Below, one piece after another: positions 34,090-44,680 of a stretch of 64,000 nucleotides of DNA (positions within the stretch are counted from its first letter, which is position 1; each line of letters starts with the position of its first letter). The position numbers and the translations under genes were made by a program. Below the pieces are notes generated by a model. The model saw nothing but the letters and a program-made list of their open reading frames with translations, was not told the DNA's origin and made no database searches. This DNA is from Metellina segmentata (lineage: Eukaryota > Arthropoda > Arachnida > Araneae > Tetragnathidae): contig OX375881.1 of NCBI GenBank assembly GCA_947359465.1, forward strand, positions 79,023,914 to 79,087,913, given 5' to 3'.

Positions 34090-34760
34090 GATAAAGAATA
34101 AACTCCAGCGGTACAGTTCCACTTTGTGCTTATTTGCTTATTTACCATACGGCCAAGAGAGCGCCCTTGGCCATCCTCCTTACGATAAAAAATGGTATAA
34201 TAAATACCAGATATTCCCTCAATATATATATTCTCCTCTATACACGCGCTCTGTCCGAAAAATGTCTATATTGGATGCGGAAGAGACCATTTTTATATGG
34301 AGCAAAAGCACAAATCAGGTCCATCTATGCCTTGGGGTGAAAAAGAACGCCGGTTATTCTTTTTTTTTTGCAGGGTTTTTTTGCCTCCTTTTTTGCCACC
34401 CCCTTTTTCGTTCTTTTCCATCGTCCCCGTATGATTTTACGGTGGAGGTGCATGTGAGAGTTCATATATGCCATCACCGTGTCAAACGGCACCGAAACCT
34501 GAAGTACCGTGGGCAAAAATAAAAAAGAGGGAAAGGATGACGCTCTTCGGTTCCCACATAGGATGGGGACAGGGGTAGTCACTTTTATCGATCATGCCCC
34601 CCTCTCTCTTTCTGTCTCTCGGAGGAGTGACAGACAGGGGAGGAAGTGAAAGAGGAAGGGGATACTTGACCCCTCAAAGGACGAAGCAGACGTGACTTAA
34701 AGGAAAGAGAAGTGGTCAACACATTTGGCAGCTCATCGCCTATTTGGACCATGTGGCTTC
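34090..34760. other. GC-richer block with long pyrimidine tracts
   Basis: This block has higher G+C than its neighbours, a pyrimidine tract followed by GCAG at 34356-34373 (a 3' splice-site look-alike) and a purine/pyrimidine-biased segment at 34593-34665 (CTCTCTCTTTCTGTCTCTC and GAAGTGAAAGAGGAAGGGG). Overlapping frames of 132 codons (plus, 34124-34522) and 85 codons (minus, 34325-34582) look incidental. It could be conserved non-coding DNA. Confidence 0.25.
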
Positions 34761-34769
34761 AAAATGCGT

Positions 34770-35660
34770 GACGTTTCTTTTGAAATAAAAAGTACGGATG
34801 GGGAAGAACAGAATTTATTGATCTGTCACGCTTATATTTTGGCATAGGATTTAAATCTTTCCTGTATATAGAAATTTAAGATATTCCATCTTGTTCTATA
34901 GAGACAAGCTGTATTTTTACTTGTTTAAATCTAATTATAAGATGAAATATCTCAATTTTTTTTGTCTGGGTAGAATTATAACTGGAGTTAAACCCATCAT
35001 TCATTTAATATGAATGACGTATGCTTTGTTTATTCCGATTCCATCCTCCGTTCATCGCACTCACCTTATCAGGTGCATGGTGACTTTTGAGTTTTCAATG
35101 TTTTGCAATGAAAAAATAACGACTGCAATATGCATTACCTGTAAATTTAAATAGCATATATTTTACAAAATGTAACGTAGGATCCATGAAAAATACATAG
35201 TATAGGTCCTAAAATGTACTACCTATTTTTTAATGAATAATGAGTGCTACTAGAAAAGAAAACCTCGAGCATCACTAGATCTCTTAAAAGAAAAGAACCG
35301 TCGACTAATGGAGAGTCAATACGACAAATGAATGTCGCTGTCAAATTTTTCTTATATCCTTTTTTTAATAGGTCCTCGTATTGCTTAAAGTGGCAATACA
35401 TGGAAACACAGGCTAACACTAATTTTCCAATATTTAATTGTATTAAACTTAAAGAATTTTGCACGTAAACTATATAATATCATCGAAAATGAAATGTTAC
35501 TAACAAACCACCGTCACATATTCCACATCTAGTGTCGTGGTACACTGTACCAGTTCAAACAAGTGTGGTTCAAAAGAATAGAGTATACAATCGAGGTGGC
35601 ATGTCTATCCAGAATGCCAGAGTGTAGTACATTATTACATCTGTACCATCATACTATCTT
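34770..35660. other. AT-rich stretch, nothing recognised
   Basis: No supported feature. Two complementary frames at 35219-35468 are opposite-strand shadows with no recognisable domain. Confidence 0.4.
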
Positions 35661-35670
35661 ACACTATTTA

Positions 35671-36198
35671 CACTACTATATGGACTAAAGTATTTAGTAA
35701 CTGCTCTCTTTCTGCTTGTTTTACAGCTGCAACATGTCGAGACATGCTTTCCACAAGTTCTTTGTTGTAAGTCTGTTCAGGAATAGCTTAGCATGGTTCT
35801 TGCAAGGCTACGAGAAGAGATTGTTGTGATGGATGGGCGTGCGTGGTGGTGTAGTACTCGTTGCTCCAGTTTGTCATACAAGTGCTCGATCGGATTGAGA
35901 TCGGGGCTCTGTACAAGCCAGTCAAACAAAATCACCTCATATTGAGGATAACAGTCCAGCACACGTTTTGCAGTATGACATGGAGCTCGATCCTGTTGGA
36001 AGAAACAACCATCATCTCCTTAGTATTTCCATAGTGTAGGCAAGGCCGAATTATCCAAAACGTCGAGGTACACGTCAGTATTCATAGTACCAGGTACATA
36101 AAGCAATGGACCGAGTCCTAAACAGTAAAACAACCCCACACTAAGATGGATCCTCCTCCGAATTTCTGCAGCGTCCAAATACTTTTGTCCATATAGTG
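35671..36198 (-). mobile_element. Internally deleted Tc1-like element, copy 2
   Basis: On the minus strand it starts CACTATATGGACAAAAGTAT just inside TA 36199-36200 and ends with an inverted, more diverged version at 35671-35700 (CACTACTATATGGACTAAAG) next to TA 35669-35670. The 528-bp structure parallels copy 1 at 23263-23796, including the same loss of everything between the terminal repeat and the block coding KFGGGSILVWGC. It is slightly better preserved in the catalytic Glu region. Confidence 0.88.
35715..36172 (-). pseudogene. Tc1-like transposase C-terminal remnant
   Basis: On the minus strand, across frames: KFGGGSILVWGCF at the start, a block equivalent to the GTMNTDVYLDVLDNSALPTL region, then FQQDRAPCHTAKRVLDC with the second Asp. 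YEVILFDWLVQSPDLNPIEH carries the catalytic Glu, followed by LYDKLEQRV and a degraded C-terminus. Frame changes and stops (for example within TLWKY*G and after MLSYS) make it non-functional. The DNA-binding half and the first Asp are missing through the shared internal deletion. Confidence 0.82.
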
Positions 36199-36202
36199 TA
36201 TA

Positions 36203-36352
36203 CAGGGCCGTGGTTGGAAGAGTAACGGTTTAGCAACTGGAGAGTTGTGAGATCGAATCCAACCAAAGGCAGTTGAGTACAAAGGAAGATGATACATGTC
36301 AATTCTGTCGTGGACTCAAATGACCTCAGGTTCGCGTGATGTGGAAGTTCGG
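36203..36352 (+). repeat. SINE 5' half, head type B
   Basis: The tRNA-like head GGTTGGAAGAGTAACGG and GAGATCGAATCCAACC is followed by TTCTGTCGTGGACTCAAATG, CCTCAGGTTCGCG and GTGGAAGTTCGGAGAG. It stops abruptly where an opposite-strand SINE begins and starts directly beside the deleted Tc1 element. Confidence 0.75.
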
Positions 36353-36545
36353 AGAGAGGCAACACATGAGCTGGCACCCCACTCCCCAAACTTCCACACC
36401 TACACAATGTGAGAACTGTCAGCCACGAGAGATTTAAGGTGCACCAACCGCCTCTACACAATACGCTTACAAACATCCATACACTGACCTGGATTCGAAC
36501 CAGCAACCTACCGATATAGACGCTAACACCTTAACCACCAGAGCA
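36353..36545 (-). repeat. SINE 5' half, head type A
   Basis: On the minus strand the head reads TGGTGGTTAAGGTGTTAGCG, then GGTTCGAATCC, a perfect B-box, then CAGGTCAGTGTATGGATG, GTAGAGGCGGTTGGTGCACC and GTGGAAGTTTGGGGAGTGG. It ends against the plus-strand half-SINE at 36352, forming a head-out inverted pair. Confidence 0.82.
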
Positions 36546-36720
36546 GATGGTCGGCTTGGCCTCAAATGTCCTCACGTTGGCATGGTGTTGAAGCTTGGAA
36601 AGGGGGTGCTAGCTCAGGTGTGAACTCGTCATTTGACCGTGGTTCAAAATCACGTTATCCTCGGCTCTTTTCCTTCCGACTGCAATGGACTGTTGTGTTG
36701 CTTTACTGCGAAGTTAATAA
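36546..36720 (+). repeat. SINE 3' half
   Basis: The blocks CTTGGCCTCAAATGTCCTCA, CGTTGGCATGGTG, GCTAGCTCAGGTGTGAACTC, GTCATTTGACCGTGG and a shortened tail (GTTGTGTTGCTTTACTGCGA) continue the family body. Together with the two preceding pieces it forms a compound of at least two SINE insertions. Confidence 0.75.
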
Positions 36721-37166
36721 AATACCTATCTATACATACCACATGCAAAAAATATTTTTAGACTTTAAATATTTTTAGAGTCTAGGAATAACCAAGTCCT
36801 GAGGATTTTTTATGAATCTTACCATGCAATAGTTTTGACCCTCGGGCCCTTGTTATTAGCAATGTTCCTGGGCCATGATTTTAAGGTGGTTAGCAAGTGT
36901 CCTCATATGGCAAAATAATGTAACTGACTGTTATATAAAGAAAAGAAATACCGATTTCACCTCAGAAGCCATTTTCTTAATTGAATTTAAAATCTCGTTA
37001 GGTAAGATGGAAATGGGCCTGTGAAGAAGTGTGCTCTTTTCTAGTATTTTTCAACTTGCTGCTTTCAGTGACACTCTTGACAACGCACCGTGAATCGTCC
37101 TGCCTGTATCTGGGCCATGATTTTAAGGTGGTTGACAGGTGTCCTCATATGGCAAAATAATGTAAG

Positions 37167-37972
37167 TTGTTGTTGTTCGCGTGTCCATGGACAAGCAATA
37201 TTGTAGTGGGGAAGCGGTCTAGATTCCATCAAAAGCATTGGTCACAAACTCTGCCAATGTTGGTGCATCCCAGTTGTAGAGGATCTCCCGTAATGGGTCC
37301 CTGAGTGGAACCATTCCAATCCTCAAAAGATTAACCGCAACAGTTGAGCATTCCCAGATGTGGTTGGGCGTGAGTTGGACTTCGGGGCAGTTTTTACAAT
37401 GGGTATAGGTTCTTGTTTTGTCCGGATGGATCTTCATGCCCTTATAATGCTCAGTTCTAAACCTGGCAATAGTGGATGTGATATTTCTGGGACAGTCGAA
37501 TTCTGTTAAAAGGGGTTTCTTATATGTGTGAGTCATAATTCTATATCTGGCCACTGCGTTAGCATCAGCAAGTGTGATGGTGGTGCACCTCTGATCAAGT
37601 TCTCTAGCTTCTTTGGCCAAAGAATCCGCACATTTATTTCCCTCAATATTGACATGTGTTGGTATCCACTGTAGGACATAGGATTTTCCTTTGCTGTACA
37701 ACTTTTCGAGAAGGACTATAATTTCGGATATGATGTTGGTCTCTCCGTTTTTGATAGCTTCTAAAGCAGATTTAGATTCTGTAAATATTTTATTCCTTCT
37801 GTAGAATCTATAGCTTGAGAGTCATTCAGGTATAAGGCGAGGGCTTCTCTAGTCACTAAGAGTTCGCTAGTGGAGTTAGAGACTATTAATTCTGTATTGA
37901 TTTTTTGTGTTTGAAATTTCTGCCATCCTGAAAGAAGATGTAAATTCCAGCACCTCCACTGTTGAGGAATCT
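37167..37972 (-). mobile_element. 5'-truncated non-LTR retrotransposon insertion
   Basis: The insert is flanked by an 11-bp direct repeat AATAATGTAAG at 37156-37166 and 37973-37983, inside a tandem repeat unit. On the minus strand it ends in a short CAACAACAA tail after GGACACGCGAA, as expected for target-primed reverse transcription. It encodes only the end of an RNase H domain and a zinc-knuckle-like C-terminus, so everything upstream is missing. This is the usual fate of such insertions. The clade is probably I/R1/LOA-like, judged from RNase H plus a terminal CCHC motif. Confidence 0.9.
37219..37960 (-). pseudogene. Retrotransposon RNase H and C-terminal zinc motif
   Basis: On the minus strand the open part (37701 to 37219) begins with YVLQWIPTHVNIEGNKCADS then LAKEARELDQ, the last helix and final catalytic Asp of a retroelement RNase H. 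It ends with CKNCPEVQLTPNHIWEC, a C-x2-C-x8-H-x3-C knuckle, and a stop 53 bases before the element's 3' end. Upstream, in other frames, GGAGIYIFFQDGR and YFTESKSALEAIKNGE supply earlier RNase H strands, so at least one frameshift occurred. The enzyme would remove the RNA strand during cDNA synthesis. Reverse transcriptase and endonuclease domains are absent. Confidence 0.85.
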
Positions 37973-38669
37973 AATAATGTAAGTGGCAGACTGTTATGTA
38001 AAGAAAAGAAATATTGATTTCACCTGAGGAGCAATTTTCTTAATTGAATTTTAAACCTCGTTAGGTAAGTTGAAAATGGGTTTGTGAAGAAGGTCGCTCT
38101 TTTCTAGTATTTGTCAACTTGCTGCTTTCAATGACACTCTTGACAACGCACCGTGAATCGTCTTGTCTGTTTCTGGGACATTATTTTAAGGTGGTTGGCA
38201 GGTGGCCTCATATGGCAAAATAATGTAAGTGGCAGACTGTTATGTAATGAAAAGAAATACCGATTTCACCTGAGAAGCAATTTCCTTAATTCAATTTTAA
38301 ACCTCGTTAGGTAAGTTGAAAATGGGTTTGTGAAGAAGGGTGCTCTTTTCTAGTATTTGTCAACTTGCTGCTTTCAATGACACTCTTGCCAACGCACCGT
38401 GAATCGTCTTGTCTGTTTCTGGGACATTATTTTAAGGTGGTTGGCAGGTGGCCTCATATGGCAAAATAATGTAAGTGGCAGACTGTTATGTAATGAAAAG
38501 AAATACCGATTTCACCTGAGGAGCAATTTCCTTAATTCAATTTTAAACCTCGTTAGGTAAGATGAAAATGGATCTGTGAAGAAGGGTGCTCTTTTCTTGT
38601 ATTTTTCAACTTGCTGCTTTCAGTGACACTCTTGACAACCATCGTGACTCGTCCTGCCTGTTTCTTCTT

Positions 38670-39350
38670 CGTGCCAAAAGTTACATAAATAGTTAAATCC
38701 TTAGCTCTGAAAAAGCTGAGATCATATCGATGACTTATCAGTTTTGACCTTCGTTCAAGCTTGGTATACGTTAAGGAAAACAACAAAATATTTAAAATAT
38801 TTATCTCACAATTCTAACGAAAGTCTAACAATCTAATGAAAGATGGCAACTACAAATATAAAAAAGTTAGAAGTTATGGAATTCGGTGCAGAGCAGAAAT
38901 TCAAGATAATTGAACGGGAAATTCGTTGAACTTCAAAATGATGAAAAACAGTAAATATTCTAGAAAATAGTGATGCAATTAAATATATGTTGGCAACAAA
39001 ACTGTAAAAATGTGACTGGGTGTTGTGCACATTCTTTGATACTTCATACAAACACACGAAATAAACGTGGCTAAAAATATATAAAATACCATTTTCTATT
39101 TTTGTATCTAAGTGTTATAAATTTGTAAATTTCCTCAATGATTATTTTATCTACAATTTCAGTTCTACGATTTCGGATTCTTCAGATTCTACAATTTCGA
39201 GCATATCTTGCATATTTTGTCTCCAAAACATTAATATTGGATTGATAATTTGAAATCATTTACCTTGTAAAAATAGTTTTCAAGAAGGTTTTGTCTAATG
39301 AAAGGTAAAACGATGTGAATGAAGTCATACGGGTAATTGGTAATTTTGTT
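38670..39350. other. AT-rich stretch, nothing recognised
   Basis: No supported feature. A local repetition of ATTTCAGTTCTACGATTTC-like and TTCAGATTCTACAATTTC-like words lies near 39158-39200. Confidence 0.4.
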
Positions 39351-39357
39351 AATTTTG

Positions 39358-39470
39358 TAATTAACGTCGTACTAGAACAACACAAAGGGTTATTGACTAC
39401 AATCCCTTAAGGGAGAGATTCGAGGAGAACACCTCATAGTTTTGAACCACAGTCAGATGTCGAGAGGTCA
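39358..39470 (-). repeat. SINE 3'-end fragment
   Basis: On the plus strand ATTAACGTCGTACTAGAACA, GGGTTATTGACTAC, CAATCCCTTAAGGGAGAGAT and GAACCACAGTCAGATG follow the reversed order of the family tail. Only the last third of the element is present. Confidence 0.78.
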
Positions 39471-39851
39471 TACGGTATAACTTCCTTTAAGTTTTGAATA
39501 AATTCAGCACTAATGTGTGTTCCGGTCAAATCAGCATTTATGTAGTAAATAATGACCGTAGAGAGGTTGTTTTCTGTCAAGGTTATGCTTCTATTATAAA
39601 TAAAATCTATCTTACCCAACTTACTTTTTTCTATAATGCCGGCGCTGTTCTAAATGTAAATATTTTCGACCCGTAATCTATGGTAGTCATATTTTCACAT
39701 CACATATTTATTGTTTTATTTACAAGTGAAAGATTGAAGGTTAGGACCGAACTCCAGGCTATTGAATTAATAATAATGGGCGCTATCAGAAGACACACAA
39801 ACATTATAATAATTTCACTAATAAATCGCTCAGCGTCACACACTGTCTATG

Positions 39852-40511
39852 AGGGTGGGCCGAAAAAAGGGGCTTTTTTCTATCACATTATAACAGTGCG
39901 GAAAAGTTAGCACATGCAATAAAACTAATGTGTAAAAAATTTCATCTCGATTTCTCGATATCTTTGGCCTTCCCAAGGGGTTCAAACCTTGTAAAAATAT
40001 CAAAATTCGGACATTTTTTATTAAAATTAAAATTGTTTTCAATTACGTTCTAATAGTGATCAAAGGTAAGCTAATACATTCAATATTAACGGTAAAAAAA
40101 ATTGTGTAGATCAGTACATATCTTCTCCCTCCCCAACGGGGGCCAAATAGCAGAAAACTGAAAAAATGACATTTTTGCAACTACGGTAAAAACTGGTGAC
40201 TGTTTTTCTGCTATTTGGACCCCGTTGGTAAAGCAGAAGATATGTACTGATCTAAACAATTTTTTTTACCTTTAATATTGAATGTTTTAGCTTACTTTTG
40301 AGCACTATTAGAACGCAATTGTAAACATTTTTATTTTTTATTAAAAAAAATACCCGAATTTTTATCTTTTTATAGGGTTTTAACCCCTTGGGAAGTCAAA
40401 AGATATCAATAAATCGGGATGAAATTTTTTACAAATTAGTTTTACACCATAAGCCAACTTTTCCGCACTATTAGAATGTGATACAAAAAAAAACTTTTTT
40501 CGGCCCACCCT
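39852..40511. mobile_element. 660-bp foldback element with arms of about 300 bp
   Basis: AGGGTGGGCCGAAAAAA at the left is mirrored by TTTTTTCGGCCCACCCT at the right. The match continues inward through AGTGCGGAAAAGTT and ACTTTTCCGCACT, CTTCCCAAGGGGTT and AACCCCTTGGGAAG, and GATCAGTACATATCTTCT and AGAAGATATGTACTGATC to a loop of about 40 bp near 40162-40202. Arms differ by scattered substitutions and indels. No transposase and no clear target duplication are visible, so it is a non-autonomous foldback of unknown superfamily. Confidence 0.88.
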
Positions 40512-40603
40512 TCTGTTTATACTAATATGCAATAGAAATAACTCTGAAGTAAAATCCTAACCAAAAGTCGTTTGTTTTTCGTACCCCATGCCTAAACTCT
40601 TAA

Positions 40604-41509
40604 GGGCACCGGGAAGTCATCAAAGGCCAGAAATCATGAAAATGTGACCAATATTCGAATGCATATAAAATTTAAGCTATTATAAGTACCAATATAAATT
40701 TTTGTACACATGTTTGTAATGCCTTTTAAAACTAATTTAAGCAAAAAAATAAAAAAATTTAAAAGTAAAAATATTTTGTAGAGAGCATTTATATAGAACT
40801 CGGTGAAAAAAAATTCAATACAGTGAGTTCACTTTGGGTGCGCTCTGTAAAAAAAATTTAATATATATAGAGTTGCAACTTTTTTCCCTATCATTAGAAA
40901 AGTTTTTTTAATTCATTAAAGTATTTTTTGTTGAAAATAACCAGGAAAAAAATTATTAGGACAATTTAAATCAGTTTATGAAAATTTTGTGATTTTATAC
41001 CTACTAATCACCCATTAAAAAAATTATGTTCATATTTCGTCAATAGTTTATATTTTAACATAATTGCCTAATATAAATACATGTGTGTTTTTCACAGAGC
41101 GCACCTGAAGATAAAAATTTATCATTTTGAGAAAACAACAAAAACTACAAAATAGCATCTCCTTACCTTATCGATAAGAATTTTCCAAAGCACAAGTAAA
41201 CAAAATTTGCGGTTAAATATAATAACAGTCGCAGTTAAACCTGTTACCAATCGATTAAAATGTATATTTATACAAAAATATACTAAAAATATGAAATATT
41301 TAAAAAAATGTAATTAATTGTCGGGAAAAAAGAAACTTCAAACCTGAAACCGAAACCAAAAAGGATAATTTCAAAATTAAATTTTAGTAACTTAAAATGC
41401 ATTTTACGTAATAAGTGATACATCTATCGATTCGTATTGGTGCCCTCTATTAAATGCAACTGAAATCAAAAATTCGATTTTTTTGAAGAATTGTGACTTC
41501 TCAGTGCTC
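40604..41509 (+). mobile_element. TTAA-flanked MITE, copy 2
   Basis: The left end GGGCACCGGGAAGTCATCAA is identical to that of the copy at 21954-22882. The right end TGACTTCTCAGTGCTC has two extra changes. TTAA flanks it at 40600-40603 and 41510-41513. The interiors match with scattered substitutions plus a gap of about 30 bp near 41087, where copy 1 has GCAAAATTTCAGACTGATAG. It is non-coding. Confidence 0.88.
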
Positions 41510-41514
41510 TTAAG

Positions 41515-43345
41515 TAAAATAAAGAATGGTAGAATGGTCCACGACCTGACGGGAGGAATTGGTCAGGCTGCAAACCAGCCACACTAACAAACCTCTTCTT
41601 TACTTATTGCCGCCGTATAATGCCTAAAAATAGTTTATAGTTTAGGTTATAGTTAGTAGTTAATAATGTTGGTTCATCAATTCAAATGCATTTATCATAT
41701 TGTTACTAGCCTTCTTTTAAAATTCAAATTTTTATATAGAGTGACATAAAATAATTCAGAATTATTTTGGTACCTCGCTTCGTAAATCTTCATATAATTC
41801 TCTTTGGGTGAATTCAATGCGGTTTTTTTTTTGTTTTTGTTTTGTTATAAGTATTTTTTTTCCCGAAAGATTTTACATAGTATGCCTCAAAATAATTTAA
41901 GGCTATTTCGGTGCATCTCTGTAAATATCCAGATTGCAGTGAAAGTAAATATCCGGCATAATTTAATCCAATTAATCAGCACTTAGTCCTGGACTTAAAA
42001 TCGTTTCTAATAATCGTTGGGTAATTGGCAATTATTGTCAATCAATGGGAGTTATTAAGGATTGGTCGGTCTCGGATTTCTAACATCACGTGATATAGAA
42101 TTCTCCGCCTTCATGCACCATTTCTGGATGATTAAGCCTAATGCCAGGCTCCGATGTCATTTCTTTTCTGAAATACTTTTTTCGCAATTAAGCATTCCCG
42201 TTATTACTCACAGCTGAGAACCGTCTCATATGAATGCTGTATTGATTACTGATAATTGATTATTTTTAGACTATCTCACCGGGTGCATATTTATACTCGG
42301 TGCCGGAAGTTTCCAATGGTGGATTATGCTTGCTTTTCCAATAACGTTTTTCTTATTTTGAAGATGGAAATTTATTTTGAAAAGGCAATAATTATCATGT
42401 CCAAAAGAAAAATAATTTATTTACTCAGGATTACGCAATGAGGAATAATTATCTCATTTTTTGAGATAGCGTTTTCACTTATGACAAATAAGTTTGAATA
42501 TGTCTTGTAAATGAAATTTGAAAACTTATTGTATTTCGTAAATCATTCAATAGTATGGTTAAGACTAAGCTTTATAAAGACTATTTTCGGTTGTACCATC
42601 ACTTTGCGCTGTCTATGTATTATTTCATTACTTAAATTGGTCTACAAATTAATAGAACGTACATTTATATATACTATGCACTTAATTTCATTAATTGTTA
42701 AAATATGTACTTTTTAATATTAATTGGAGATCTCTAAAATGTTCACAAGCATTTTCAGAAATCTATCAAACTTCTTAATTACTCAAATTTTGCTAAAAGA
42801 AAATACTAAGAAAAATTTAACAGAAATTTAATAAATGTATATCATTGAAAGTAAAATTCAAAAGGAATCAGAAAAGTCCAAACTAACAAATGTAAACTGA
42901 TGTAGATTGTACAGAGTATAAGAATACCATACACGGCAACCTCTGCATGTGTACGTCGAGTAATCCGCCGACTGAAACCATGGATATTGACTTAAAATGA
43001 GATAACTGAAATTATTCTATCAGGGAATTTGTACCCAATATATAATTCTAGATACCAATATGCACATTATGTTACCTGTGAGTTAAATACCGATATTACT
43101 CTAAACAAATTTCTTATAGACTATATGCAACGCAATTTCAACTTAAAGTACATTTCAACATTGCCCGCTCATCAGGGTAACCTTATATAGATTTAACCTT
43201 TGAAAGAAAATACCTAGATCATATGCACTTTACTTCTATCTTCTGCCTTTGATAATAAAAAGTATTTCTCTGATATATACCACCAAGACTTTATTCATTC
43301 ACTTCTTATTTCCTTTAATAACACAAAGACGGATTCATGAACTAA
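41515..43345. other. AT-rich stretch, nothing recognised
   Basis: No transposon ends or coding signal that I can support. Open frames of about 60 codons at 41804-41986, 42256-42441 and 42511-42717 are AT-rich and featureless. Confidence 0.4.
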
Positions 43346-43349
43346 GCAA

Positions 43350-44680
43350 TTACTATTGCCTCCCCGTACACAATCCATCGCATTTTTTAAATACTTCTTT
43401 ACATTTTTGATTCAGCTACCATCTTTTCCCTTTAAAAGTTCTATCATGTGCCACTCTTTACATATTAGTAACACAGTAGAACCTCATTATAACAGACCCT
43501 ATTATAAAAGACGTTGCTTATAATGGACAGTGAGCGAATGTAAGACAGTTTAAATTTTTTTATTCAATATGTTAAACAATCGGTAAATGAAAATGTGTTT
43601 GCTTATTATGTACACTTACGGCGCCTCTATCAGTTATTAACTGAAGAAAAAAGCAGCAAACAAACCCAGCAGAAAATAGATTATTTTTTCATATCAATGA
43701 ATGTAAGCAATCAACAACTTTCTTGTTGATTGCTTAAGCTTTGATGCAGTGTATAAGTACACATCTTTTTAATTCAGCCTTTTTTGAAGGCTGCTTTATT
43801 TGATGTATAACAAACACTTTTTCTAGCTAACTACTGTATTGTCATTGATGCACATCCTGTTTCATTACAGTCCTATAATAATTATTTATTATAATCCTTA
43901 TTCAACCTTTGTTGAAAACTGTTTTTATTTTATATATAATAAACACTTTTTATAGCTAACTATTGTAATTTCATTGATGTACATCCTGTTTCATTACACA
44001 CCTATAAGATATTATTTATTATAAACCGGGCATTCATTAAAAAGGACAGCCTATTAAAGCCCCTATTAAAGTTCGCTGTAATGAGGTTCTACTGTACATA
44101 TAATACCATGTTCTATGGCACAGCTTAGGTTCATATTTCGTAACAGTCTACGTTTGTGTGCCCATACACAACCCACCTAATATTTAAAAATTTTCTTTAC
44201 ACTTTTGAGCCATCTAACATGTTTACCCTTTAGTAGCTATCGTGTGCCTATCTTTACATTACTAATTCAAGTCATATTTCGTGGTGGCCTACGTTTGTAA
44301 TCCCATACACAACCCACCTCATTTAAAAAAATTTCCATTACACCTTTCAGCCAGCTAACATGCTTACCCTTCAGTATGCATCGAGTGCCTCTCTTTATTT
44401 TACTAATGCGCGTAATACTATGCTGTATTGCAAAGCTTAGCGTCATATTTCATGACGGTCTAGTGTTCTACGGCATCCCTTGTGAAACACAATGTCTTAT
44501 TATGTGCAACAATGGAGGATGTAATTTTTTTTTTATTTATTTACGCTTTAATCTATGACAGTGCTAACATTCTTCCCACTTATTAGTTATAGCATTACTT
44601 ATGCATTCGCACTACACGCCATAAGCACTTTGTTCTATGGCACTTGGCTCAGCACCACATATGCCTCATTGTGGTTGTCA
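43350..44680 (+). repeat. Degenerate tandem repeat of about 150 bp, interrupted
   Basis: Words such as CATACACAACCCACCT, TTTACACTTTTGAGCCA, CTAACATGTTTACCCTT, TCGTGTGCC with TCTTTACAT, and TCATATTTCGTGACGGTCTA recur in the same order around 43365-43470, 44100-44260 and 44265-44500, with fragments to about 44670. A pogo-type MITE sits inside one unit at 43474-44094. The repeat is non-coding. Confidence 0.7.
43474..44094 (+). mobile_element. pogo/Tigger-type MITE with internal duplication
   Basis: CAGTAGAACCTCATTATAAC at the left is mirrored by GTAATGAGGTTCTACTG at the right. TA follows the right end, while the left flank reads CA, so one target base has probably mutated. The terminal sequence is characteristic of Tigger/pogo elements. 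Near 43640-43700 a frame reads LLTEEKSSKQTQQKIDYFF, resembling the extreme C-terminus of Tigger transposases. Two imperfect direct copies of about 130 bp follow (around 43770-43895 and 43900-44030). A perfect 13-bp stem with a 5-nt loop lies at 43705-43735. Confidence 0.82.

Larger units (their letters stand above)
36879..38660 (+). repeat. Tandem repeat, 242-246 bp x 4, one unit interrupted
   Basis: TTTTAAGGTGGTT starts units at 36879, 37121, 38184 and 38430. Each unit contains CCTCATATGGCAAAATAATG, AAAAGAAATACCGATTTCAC, AAACCTCGTTAGGTAAG and CACCGTGAATCGTC. The second unit is split by a retrotransposon at 37167-37972. Removing the insert and one copy of its target duplication restores a 246-bp unit. 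The array has no coding signal. Confidence 0.92.

Noticed and set aside
34356..34375. Pyrimidine tract followed by GCAG as a 3' splice site of a host exon
   Set aside because: The downstream sequence soon runs into low complexity and no donor site or coding pattern follows.
34124..34522. 132-codon plus-strand open frame
   Set aside because: Low-complexity Phe/Cys/Lys stretches over T-rich tracts, an overlapping minus-strand frame, and no recognisable domain.
36480..36545. Perfect B-box GGTTCGAATCC on the minus strand considered as a tRNA gene
   Set aside because: The same head continues into the SINE body found at other loci and no cloverleaf with acceptor stem is formed, so it is a SINE promoter.
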